Below are positions 49,570-56,933 of a DNA stretch of 64,000 bases, one piece after another. The position numbers and the translations under genes were made by a program. Origin of the DNA: Candidatus Saccharibacteria bacterium (GTDB taxonomy: Bacteria > Patescibacteriota > Saccharimonadia > Saccharimonadales > Saccharimonadaceae); the NCBI GenBank assembly GCA_016432585.1, contig CP066696.1, positions 186,001-250,000 of the forward strand. The letters are read 5' to 3'. Below the pieces are notes generated by a model. It saw only the letters and a list, made by a program, of their open reading frames with translations, was not told where the DNA came from and did no database searches. The first letter of the stretch is position 1. Each line of letters opens with the position of its first letter.

Positions 49570-51285
49570 CTAGGAGGCGTCAGTCCGACGACGCTGCCGC
49601 GACACCCCTAGTCCCAGAGGGAAGAGGAAGAACGCGGCGAGGAGAGCGAGTCCGAGCCCTCCGCCGGTACCTGACGATGAGGCCAGGGTCATGGCGGCGG
49701 GTTCGACGTCGCCGTCAGCCGGGGCCGTGTTCGACGGCTCCGGCTCGGGGATCGGGTCACGCGTCGGCTCCTGGGTCGCCCCGGGTGCCGGCTCGGTGTT
49801 CTCGTCCCCAGGCTGATCCGTCGGATCGGCCGGGTTGGGTTCCACGGGGTCGGTCGTCTCGACCGGTCCCGGAGGCTCCTCCTGAGTCGGGTCGTCCGAA
49901 GGGACGATGACCGGACCCTTGGTCTCCGAAGGCGTCGGCGACGGTGAGGTCGACGGCGTCGTGCTCGGAGACGGGGTGGTAGAAGGAGTGGTGCTCGGCG
50001 TCGGCGATGGTGAGGTCGAAGGCGTCGAGCTGGGTGTCGATGACGGGGTCGTCGACGGGGTGGTGCTCGGCGTCGGCGACGGTGAGGTCGACGGCGTCGT
50101 GCTCGGAGACGGGCTCGTCGTGGACGGCGTCGGGGACGCAGTCGTTGACGGGCTTGTCGGTCCGGGCGAAGTGGGTACCGGAGGCTGGGGCGGAGTGATC
50201 TTCACGACTCCTGTGCAGAAGTTCGTGCATTCCGTCAGGACTCCAGTGCACTTCTTTGCCGCCTCGGTGTTGGCGACGGGCTTGCCGTCCTTCATCACCG
50301 GGACGGTGAGGATGACGCGGACCTGGGAACGTGCGTCCCCGAAGTCCTGAATTGCGCCAGTCTCGATACCGCGTGTGTTGATCAGCGCGCCCGTAGTGCG
50401 GACGATCGGCAGCTTGTCGGCCGCCGCGCCCACGTTGGGTCGCACTGCGTCACGGGCCTGCTGGTCCGTGACTGTGGAGTTGATCACCAGGATGACACGA
50501 GTGTCGAGCCCGGTGGTCTTCTCCAGGTTGGCGTACTGCTGCGCGTCTTCCCACGTTCCGATGTGCTCGGAACGCTGGTTGTAGGCAGCGATGTACGCGG
50601 TCTTCTTGGCTTCCGGCAGAGCGTTGACGCGCTCGACCAGGTTGCCCCACGAGGTGACCGCACCCTTGCCGTCGTCGAGCGACGGGCGCAGGGTGGTGTC
50701 GTTCGTGGTGTCCGCGCCCGCGACGGGCTTGGACTCGGTGGTAGCCGGGTCGTTGGACACGAGGTCCACCGTCTCGGCCTCGCCCCCACGGTTGTACGTG
50801 AGGGACGACGGGATGTTCTGCGGCGCGCCGTTGTCGACGCTCGAACTCGTGATACCCACCATGGCGATGTTGAACACCACCAGGAAGGCACTGAGCCCGA
50901 ACGCCACCCACGCCACGTTCCTCGCCTTGGCGGCGTGGAACGCGATGGTGGCGACGGCCGCACCGACGCAGAGCAGAACGACGATGAACTGGACGAACCC
51001 GTTGATGGGGGCCTCGATGAGGCCGACCAACGTAACGAGGAACGCCAGCGTGAACGCCGTGAGCCCTGCTGCGACCACTCGCTGCGAGAATGCCCATGCA
51101 CCGAACGCCGTCAGCAAGCCGACGACGAACAGTGGCAGGAATCCCAGCGGAGTGAACGCCGTCAGCAGGACGCTGAGCGACGTCAGCCCGAAGGCTGCCG
51201 CGGTGTAGGGGAGGCCCCGCTTGGCGAAGATCGCCGCGGGGACCACCAGAAGGACAGAGAGCAGGATCCACCAGGCGATAGCCAC
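49570..51285 (-). CDS. GC-rich membrane protein with Ser/Thr/Pro stalk (571 aa)
   Basis: A 571-residue protein from a GTG at 51285 with a strong ribosome site (AGGAGGA, four bases before). The N-terminal 145 residues have about five hydrophobic helices (WILLSVLLVVPAAIF, FLPLFVVGLLTAFGAWAF, TAFTLAFLVTLVGLI, FIVVLLCVGAAVATIAF, AFLVVFNIAMVGI). An outside domain of about 200 residues with a Cys trio (KCTGVLTECTNFC) follows, then a 100-residue Ser/Thr/Pro stalk (SPSTTPSTSPSPTPSTTP repeats), an acidic part and a final helix (LGLALLAAFFLFPLGLGV) with a basic tail. It looks like a cell-envelope stalk protein. Codon use is G/C-rich. Function unknown. Confidence 0.65.
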   Translation of the reverse strand: MAIAWWILLSVLLVVPAAIFAKRGLPYTAAAFGLTSLSVLLTAFTPLGFLPLFVVGLLTAFGAWAFSQRVVAAGLTAFTLAFLVTLVGLIEAPINGFVQFIVVLLCVGAAVATIAFHAAKARNVAWVAFGLSAFLVVFNIAMVGITSSSVDNGAPQNIPSSLTYNRGGEAETVDLVSNDPATTESKPVAGADTTNDTTLRPSLDDGKGAVTSWGNLVERVNALPEAKKTAYIAAYNQRSEHIGTWEDAQQYANLEKTTGLDTRVILVINSTVTDQQARDAVRPNVGAAADKLPIVRTTGALINTRGIETGAIQDFGDARSQVRVILTVPVMKDGKPVANTEAAKKCTGVLTECTNFCTGVVKITPPQPPVPTSPGPTSPSTTASPTPSTTSPSPSTTPSTSPSPTPSTTPSTTPSSTPSSTPSTSPSPTPSTTPSTTPSPSTTPSTSPSPTPSETKGPVIVPSDDPTQEEPPGPVETTDPVEPNPADPTDQPGDENTEPAPGATQEPTRDPIPEPEPSNTAPADGDVEPAAMTLASSSGTGGGLGLALLAAFFLFPLGLGVSRQRRRTDAS

Positions 51286-51325
51286 GGGGTCCTCCTCCTT
51301 TCTGAACCGAAGTTCGGTAGGTGGA

Positions 51326-52123
51326 CTAGCTGTGGGCCGGGGTGGATCGGTTGTTCTTGCCCTGAAGCTTGAACGTCCAGCCGGCCAGCGCGAGCGCCCG
51401 GTTCAGCTTCTCGATCGACGTGTTGTCGGGGAGAATCTGAACGAGGACGGCGAGCAGGTCGAGCTGCTTGTCGCTGAGGCCAGCCTCGAGCCGCGACCGG
51501 ATGTCGTCGGCGCCGAGGTCGTTCAGCAGGGTGACGATCGCCGGGTTGAGCCCGGTGGCGTCCTCGAGGGCCTTGACCCTCTGGTGGACGCCATCGATCC
51601 GCTCGTCGACCTTCACGAACTTCTCGTTCGTGCGGCCTTCGAGCTCGTCGATGATCTCCTGGGCCCTGGCGAGCAGGGCATCCAGGTCGACACCGCCGTT
51701 GTCGCCGCCACCGTTTCCACCGCCGTTGCCGCCGCTACCACCGCTCGCCGCCACGGGGGCGGGAACGGGGATGACGACGGGGATGGGCGAGGGTGCCGGG
51801 ACGGGCACGGGGGTGGTGCCGGTGATCAGGGTCTCGGCGGCGCTCAGGAGGTTGTCGATCTTGTCGACGGACCCCTCGAGCACCGCGAGGGTGACCGTGG
51901 TCCGGGTGGCCTTGGTCTGGTTCCACGCGGTAGCCGCCTCGTCGAGCCGCCGGGCGGCCTTGTCGAGGTTGGCGTCACGCTGGTCCAGCTCGGCGACCTT
52001 GTCGGTGTCGAGCACGCGGTCGTGCTTGACCTCCAGTCGAGTCGCCTCGAGGAGGAGCAGCAGCGACTGGTGCCGACCGTGCTGGGTACGCAGAGCGTTG
52101 GTGAGCGTGTTGAGGGTGCGCAT
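51326..52123 (-). CDS. GC-rich helical coiled-coil protein (265 aa)
   Basis: A 265-residue protein from the ATG at 52123, with AAAGGA seven bases before it. Coiled-coil-like helices (SLLLLLEATRLEVKHDRV, DQRDANLDKAARRLDEAA) flank a Pro-Val and Gly-Asn linker (PVPAPSPIPVVIPVPAPV, then SGGNGGGNGGG), and a C-terminal helical domain follows. It is 40 bases upstream of the 571-aa gene on the same strand, so the two probably form an operon of surface-associated proteins. Not recognised. Confidence 0.6.
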   Translation of the reverse strand: MRTLNTLTNALRTQHGRHQSLLLLLEATRLEVKHDRVLDTDKVAELDQRDANLDKAARRLDEAATAWNQTKATRTTVTLAVLEGSVDKIDNLLSAAETLITGTTPVPVPAPSPIPVVIPVPAPVAASGGSGGNGGGNGGGDNGGVDLDALLARAQEIIDELEGRTNEKFVKVDERIDGVHQRVKALEDATGLNPAIVTLLNDLGADDIRSRLEAGLSDKQLDLLAVLVQILPDNTSIEKLNRALALAGWTFKLQGKNNRSTPAHS

Positions 52124-52206
52124 CGGGGGTCCTTTCGGGAGCCGATCGTTGTGTCGTCGCCGGGCGTGTTGCCGGCAACGGCGAGCGTACTCTTTCGAGA
52201 TAGCCA

Positions 52207-52332
52207 GCATGTAAAAGATTACTCCACGTAATCTCCTACATGCCAGCCACCTCAAAAGAGAAGGAAATAACAGTTGCATGTACATATCTACGGAGAAAGA
52301 TTTCTCGACGTAGTGCTGCAAACTGCAGCACG
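52207..52332 (-). promoter_or_regulatory. Structured leader of the GC-rich surface operon
   Basis: Two stems lie upstream of the ATG at 52123: GCATGTA/TACATGC (52207-52213 with 52237-52243) with an inner AGATTAC/GTAATCT stem, and an 8-bp perfect GTGCTGCA/TGCAGCAC stem (52314-52321 with 52325-52332). A perfect 12-base palindrome (52168-52179) also precedes the gene. The interval 52124-52640 contains no gene. A regulatory leader is an inference from fold alone. Confidence 0.35.
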
Positions 52333-52640
52333 GCTCACATAAACAAGTTTACGTGTGCGGTGCTACAGTCTACGGCGATGTACTGTAATGATCCGATTTG
52401 TTAACGTTCCCGTCCGCATTTCATACACACGAATGATGTATCTAATTTATCACAAAAGCCCACAAATGTCAATACTTAGGTAAGGCGCGAACAGTGGTGA
52501 AATTGTTTACGGTTACAATATATAATTGACATATTTACATTTATTATGTTTAAATATAAATAAGTCGCACCACAAGGAGGTTGCTTTAACACGACCAGAT
52601 GTTGTGTACCTGCGATAGCACTTCGACCGAATGAGGAAGA

Positions 52641-53186
52641 ATGACCCAGACCATGAGGGTTGGAAACACCCTGCTTAACCGCCTTCTCCGGGGAGAGGCT
52701 CGTCTTCACGAGCTGATCGACATGCCGGAGTTCGCGGGCGCTATGGTTACGGCCCGTGAGGCCGTGATCCAGGCGTTCATGTCGGCACAGACCGGCAAGG
52801 GCAGGCGCAAGGCCACTCCGGGCTACATGCTCGGGCTCGACGAGAACATGTCGAGTCTGGCACGGTTCGTTCACGACCACCTCGGCAAGGATGCACGCAC
52901 GCGCGTGTTCTCGCCGGCTGGTCTGACCGAGGCTGTTCGCTCCTGGGACATCCGCCACAAGGAGACCGCTGCGGACATCGTCCGTCGCGAGATCATCATG
53001 CGCGTCCTGATCACCATGAAGGGCGCGCACGAGGTCTACTACATGGCGGACGGCAGCTGGAACATGTACCAGAGTGTGATGGATGGTCTCGACGAGATCG
53101 AGGCCGCCACCCGCAGCTACCAGGAGAACGGCGGATTCCACCGCTTTCCCCAGCAGGCCACGCGTAAGCGTGTGCTCGTGAGGTAG
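52641..53186 (+). CDS. GC-rich protein D (181 aa)
   Basis: A 181-residue helical protein (NTLLNRLLRGEARLHELID, then AREAVIQAFMSAQTG, LARFVHDHLGK, DIVRREIIMRVLITMKGA) without signal or TM segment. The gene starts at the ATG at 52641 after GAGGAAG. Codon use is G/C-rich, in contrast to its AT-rich leader, which contains AGGAGGTTGCT as upstream of protein B and a TTGACA box at about 52527. A long hairpin ends it. No family was recognised; the opposite strand also has a long open frame but no ribosome site or sensible composition. Confidence 0.6.
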   Translation: MTQTMRVGNTLLNRLLRGEARLHELIDMPEFAGAMVTAREAVIQAFMSAQTGKGRRKATPGYMLGLDENMSSLARFVHDHLGKDARTRVFSPAGLTEAVRSWDIRHKETAADIVRREIIMRVLITMKGAHEVYYMADGSWNMYQSVMDGLDEIEAATRSYQENGGFHRFPQQATRKRVLVR

Positions 53187-53204
53187 CGTTCGTCGTCGAA
53201 GTGA

Positions 53205-53246
53205 GGTAGGCGACGCGGAGGCCAAGTTGGCTCCGCGTCGCCTACC
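53205..53246 (+). terminator. GC-rich hairpin with 16-bp perfect stem
   Basis: Arms 53205-53220 and 53231-53246 are exact complements (GGTAGGCGACGCGGAG and its partner) with a 10-base loop containing CCA/TGG. It lies 19 bases after the stop of GC-rich protein D. No T-run follows, unlike native terminators. Confidence 0.7.
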
Positions 53247-53319
53247 AGACGACACCCCGAATAGGGGCTTTTTATTTCCAAAATAATCTGTTACAATAGC
53301 AAACGTTAATTTAACAAAT

Positions 53320-53394
53320 GGTCTCATCGTCTAACGGTTAGGACACCAGGTTTTCATCCTGGCAATCCGGGTTCGATTCCCGGTGAGATCACCA
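53320..53394 (+). tRNA. tRNA-Glu (anticodon UUC)
   Basis: Acceptor GGTCTCA with one G-U pair to TGAGATC, anticodon stem CCAGG/CCTGG enclosing TTTTCAT gives UUC, T-loop TTCGATT, CCA encoded at 53392-53394. Confidence 0.9.
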
Positions 53395-53435
53395 TAGAAA
53401 AAGCACCATCAATTGTATGGTGCTTTTTCTATGGT
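53391..53435 (+). terminator. Terminator whose stem starts in the tRNA-Glu ACCA end
   Basis: A 19-bp perfect inverted repeat (53391-53409 with 53417-53435, seven-base loop CAATTGT) begins with the tRNA discriminator A and CCA. It contains a T-run in each orientation. The same design occurs at tRNA-Gly (21865-21909). Confidence 0.8.
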
Positions 53436-53442
53436 CTATAGG

Positions 53443-54222
53443 TTATTGTAATTCTACCAATATGCCGCTTGTTTTCAAGAAAGGCCGCAGTATCGTGCCG
53501 TCACCGCGACGCCAGCGTGAGGCGTCGAAAGCGAACCCGGGAGGATCGTCGCCGTTGACGACGGTTGTGCCTACGATTGAGGTTTGATTTGCGCCGCTGC
53601 CAGTAAGGTCGCTGACTGGTGTTGCGATCGAACTTTGATTGAACGCCCATAATGCCGACGGATCAGAGGTAAGCCAATTTTGTAAAGAGGTCTCGAGCCC
53701 TGCTGCCTCGAGCGCTGTATCCCCCGCACCATCTGCCGACCAAGGAAGGGCATTTGCCCATGCTGCGCGGGCTGCAATACGGCCGTCGAGGTTGTCGGTT
53801 TCTGTTTCGTAGGTAAACCGGATACTTCCGTCGGTGCCAGGACTTGTCCAATCTGTCATAGGTGAGGCGCCGGCTTGGTGTGTCCAGATTCCGCTGGTAA
53901 AGTTATAGAGCGAGAATCGTGGGGTTGCGGTGCCCTGCGCTTTACGAACGACAACCAAGTACCAGACATTAGCGGTTAAGGAGGTGGCGTCGCTTGATCT
54001 GCTTGGGAGTTCAAACCATGTCAAGACGTTACCGCTCTGCCATAAAAGGAACGAACCAAGTGCCGTGCCGGCGGCATTGTGAGGATTGAAAATCGGACGA
54101 TAATTACTAACGGAGGTTCTTTTAATAATAGCCGCAACAGTACCGTATTGAAGTCCCGAAAGGGCGCCCGTTGAGAAGATTATATCGTCATCTGTCGCAT
54201 TGCTGAATTCGCGGACGGCCAC
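53443..54222 (-). CDS. LamG-like beta-sandwich protein
   Basis: A 259-residue beta-rich protein from the GTG at 54222. SGLQYGTVAAIIKRT, WYLVVVRKAQGTATPRFSLY and DGRIAARAAWANALPWS resemble a LamG/concanavalin sandwich. It lies one base after the stop of the fibre-like gene, mirroring the 19.7-21.5 kb pair. Low direct similarity to the 20711 protein, so the parallel is of architecture. Confidence 0.55.
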   Translation of the reverse strand: MAVREFSNATDDDIIFSTGALSGLQYGTVAAIIKRTSVSNYRPIFNPHNAAGTALGSFLLWQSGNVLTWFELPSRSSDATSLTANVWYLVVVRKAQGTATPRFSLYNFTSGIWTHQAGASPMTDWTSPGTDGSIRFTYETETDNLDGRIAARAAWANALPWSADGAGDTALEAAGLETSLQNWLTSDPSALWAFNQSSIATPVSDLTGSGANQTSIVGTTVVNGDDPPGFAFDASRWRRGDGTILRPFLKTSGILVELQ

Positions 54223-54223
54223 G

Positions 54224-54823
54224 CTACGCCTCCATCATCCATACATCGCCGTTGTCCATATTGGTCGGCTCGATAGTGCCGCCAATCCAAAATACCATCT
54301 GGGCGTTTGGCCGCGCTTCGCTGCCAGTAGCGACGGCGACAGTCGCCACGGGCGACAGTGTCCAGCTGTTGTCGCCACTGAGAAACGTATCGGCGCTTGG
54401 GGTTCCCGACCCAAGCTGCGCTAGGGGGACATATCCCGAGCCGTTTAGGTCTGCTTTGGTGGCAAGGCCTGGCACGGTGGGTGCAGTAGCAGTTCCGCCA
54501 AGATCGCCAGCAAGCTGCACAGTTCCCGGGGTCGAAGCAGTGGCGAGAGCGGCACTGGGGACGTCATCCCACTTGAAGCCGCCACTACTAAGGCTGTCAC
54601 GGGTGAGGATTTGGCCGTTGGTCCCCGTACCGTCGGCAAGTTTGTCGATGGTAATTGCGCCGTCTTGTAGCTTGGTGCCGGCGATAGAGGCATCTTGGAT
54701 GGCCGACGAAGTAATGGCGTCGTTTTTGACTGTGCCGTCACTATTATGAGATACGACAAGATAGTCGTTGAGAATCTCTCCCCATAGGCCTTCGTCTGCA
54801 CCGGGCTGTGGCAATCGTGCCAT
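54224..54823 (-). CDS. Phage-tail-fibre-like protein with MARLPxPG module, second copy
   Basis: A 199-residue protein beginning MARLPQPGADEGLWGEILN, a clear paralogue of the N-terminal module at 19682. It also shares VQLAGDLGGTATAPTVPGL, followed by GYVPLAQLGSGTPSADTFL and SGDNSWTLS, typical of phage tail-fibre collar repeats. It has no signal peptide. The following LamG-like gene completes a two-gene unit. The paralogous N-terminus suggests a docking module shared by exchangeable fibres. Confidence 0.6.
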   Translation of the reverse strand: MARLPQPGADEGLWGEILNDYLVVSHNSDGTVKNDAITSSAIQDASIAGTKLQDGAITIDKLADGTGTNGQILTRDSLSSGGFKWDDVPSAALATASTPGTVQLAGDLGGTATAPTVPGLATKADLNGSGYVPLAQLGSGTPSADTFLSGDNSWTLSPVATVAVATGSEARPNAQMVFWIGGTIEPTNMDNGDVWMMEA

Positions 54824-55187
54824 TTGCTACCATACTCCTATTACTATGGATTTAGTTTAGCATGAGCGTTGTCCCGGGGAGTAGTGTTTTTGCGAATGGA
54901 TCGGACGGATTCTTAATATCATTGTCGTGAAAACAACGATATGAAAAATTGCAAATCATCTGTAGTAATGTTTTCACATACTTTTTTGAAGACTATTTGA
55001 TAATGCTTGTGCTTGAATACGTACACATATCAGGCAGATAATGGCGGAGCTACCGCAAGTTATCAGTCGGAATACCGACACGTTTTGCGAATCCAACACA
55101 TCCACAAAATATGCATGAGCACACGTTTTTAAGCGTGGGCGTAACTTCGATAGCTGTATAAAAACGCAACTTTAAGGAGTATGTAAA
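54824..55187 (+). promoter_or_regulatory. Intergenic region with several stem-loops
   Basis: Between the fibre-like gene and the TreT-like gene 364 bases hold no gene. Candidate stems include GTCGG/CCGAC near 55066-55080, a CACG/CGTG arm near 55120-55135, and a GATAA/TTATC pair near 55039-55066. AAGGAG sits 7 bases before the ATG at 55188. A structured 5' leader is possible but nothing recognisable (such as a known riboswitch core) is seen. Confidence 0.3.
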
Positions 55188-56888
55188 ATGAGTACAGCTG
55201 ATCAACTAAAAACCGAAAAAAGCGAGCGCCGCTTAACGGCCGAAGCGCGTGACCTTACCGATCTTGAGTGGTGTCACGAGGCGGATAGAGAGGGCGAAGT
55301 TTTCTCGGTACGCCGTAACCCCGAGACGTTTTACGAAGTTATTATCGAAAGTAGAGTGCCGTTTGAGCAACGTAGGCAGGAAACACCGCCCGCTATGTGG
55401 GAGCTTATGGAGGCCGAGGTTGCGCCTATTAGAGGTAAAAAAGGATTTGTTCTTAGTTCAACCATAGAAGGCGGCGGCGTGGCTATGCAAGAACCGCCAG
55501 CGCTGGATCTGTTGAATGAAATGGGCGCCGATGTGACGTGGCTTGTATCCGACAATGACCCCGAGGCGTTTATTACGACGAAGAAAATGCACAACCTTCA
55601 GCAAGATGTGCTGGGCGCGGGCGAAACCTTTACCGCCGAGGATAAAGCGAAGCATAAAGAGTACGGCCTAAAGAACTTCCGTGGCATGATGGAGAACGTT
55701 CCGGGTTTTGCAGAGGCCGACTTTTACTGGATTGAGGATCCTCAACTTGCGGCGATGATTCCGGAACTGATGAAAATCAACCCGAACGCAACCTTTATTT
55801 ACCGTAATCATATTCAAACCGACCGCGACAAAATGGCCGAACCTGGCTCGCCCCAGAATCTTATTTATGAATATCTGCGCGATGAGTGTGCTGTTGGCAA
55901 GGTGGATGCCTACGTGGCGCACCCCGTAGAACAGTTTGTTCCGTACGGTACCGAACATGTTGTGGCGATGCCGCCAACAAGCGAGCTGCACGAAGATCTT
56001 AACCGTGAAGTGAGCGAAGAGGAAAAACAAGAGAAGCTTCAGTGGCTTGACGGCCAGGTAATGAAGCAGAACTTTTTACGCCGTTATGCAAACCGTGAAC
56101 AGTACATGCGCGAACATGGCGAAGAACCAAGCGACGAAGAGTATTACAAAGACGACCAGCCGCTATTTGATAGGAGCCGCAAGTGGCTAACTGGCTTTGC
56201 CCGGTTTGATAAGGCGAAGGGGCAAGAGTTTAATATGCGCCTTCAAATGTTGATTACCGACAAGCTGGTTAGTCTAGGTGCGCCTGAAGAGCTGATTCCG
56301 CACACGATTATTACGGGCAATGGCGCCACTGATGACCCTGATCGCAATAAAGTACTCGCCGAGATGATTGAACTTCGGGGCACCCGCTATGCCGATTATG
56401 CGAAATACATTACGGTCGTGGGGCTAGAACATGACTTTACCGCAGTAAACGTGCTACTTGCAAATAGTATGTACACCGAAAACTTCTCGGTTGCTGAAGG
56501 GTTCGAACACCGTCGCACCGAAGGAATGCTGAAAGGTACGCCGTCGCTTTCGAGTAACGCAGGTGGCTTGCCACTTCAGGGTAAAGATGGCGAGGGTGGA
56601 TTTGTCGCCGATCTTGAGCGTATGGACGAAGAGCTTGACCGTATCGCAGACGAAGTTGTTGCAGATATCTTAGATGAAGCAAGGTATGCGGCTCGCAGAG
56701 AGGCGACATTGCAGTGGGCCGAAGAGTTTAGTAAACAGGAATTGACCACTGTCGCCAATGTAACGCGATTTGCTCGAATTGTGAATGGCAAGGGTGATAG
56801 GAAGTGGAAGATTGGCGAAATGCTGAAGGACCGAGAGGCCGAGGGGCGACGATACACCCAGGAGATGGGCGCTCGCGCAGCACAATAG
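55188..56888 (+). CDS. TreT-like trehalose glycosyltransferring synthase (GT4)
   Basis: A 566-residue GT-B glycosyltransferase. LSSTIEGGGVAMQEPP at the start is the acceptor-site loop, FIYRNHIQTDRD a nucleotide region, and NFSVAEGFEHRRTEGMLK with SSNAGGLPLQGKDGEGGF is the donor-binding C-terminal motif. This layout matches TreT, which makes trehalose from a nucleotide sugar and glucose. An extra helical tail follows. The exact donor and acceptor are uncertain. No partner genes are adjacent. Confidence 0.7.
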   Translation: MSTADQLKTEKSERRLTAEARDLTDLEWCHEADREGEVFSVRRNPETFYEVIIESRVPFEQRRQETPPAMWELMEAEVAPIRGKKGFVLSSTIEGGGVAMQEPPALDLLNEMGADVTWLVSDNDPEAFITTKKMHNLQQDVLGAGETFTAEDKAKHKEYGLKNFRGMMENVPGFAEADFYWIEDPQLAAMIPELMKINPNATFIYRNHIQTDRDKMAEPGSPQNLIYEYLRDECAVGKVDAYVAHPVEQFVPYGTEHVVAMPPTSELHEDLNREVSEEEKQEKLQWLDGQVMKQNFLRRYANREQYMREHGEEPSDEEYYKDDQPLFDRSRKWLTGFARFDKAKGQEFNMRLQMLITDKLVSLGAPEELIPHTIITGNGATDDPDRNKVLAEMIELRGTRYADYAKYITVVGLEHDFTAVNVLLANSMYTENFSVAEGFEHRRTEGMLKGTPSLSSNAGGLPLQGKDGEGGFVADLERMDEELDRIADEVVADILDEARYAARREATLQWAEEFSKQELTTVANVTRFARIVNGKGDRKWKIGEMLKDREAEGRRYTQEMGARAAQ

Positions 56889-56899
56889 AAAAATACTAC

Positions 56900-56933
56900 A
56901 AATAAATACCCCGTAGAATGCGGGTATTTATTT
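56900..56933. terminator. Bidirectional terminator
   Basis: AAATAAATACCC (56900-56911) pairs with GGGTATTTATTT (56922-56933), with T-rich ends on both strands. It separates the TreT-like gene from the convergent M20 peptidase gene and overlaps the latter's stop. Confidence 0.75.

Noticed and set aside
50563-51372. Long plus-strand open frames opposite the GC-rich operon (also 51221-52231)
   Set aside because: Mirror frames caused by G/C at third positions. The translations lack domains and are low-complexity, while the minus-strand proteins have clear membrane helices and ribosome sites.
52476-53327. A long minus-strand open frame opposite GC-rich protein D
   Set aside because: High GC creates long open frames on the opposite strand. 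This one lacks a ribosome site and has an implausible composition, and the plus-strand gene is supported by a start site and a hairpin.
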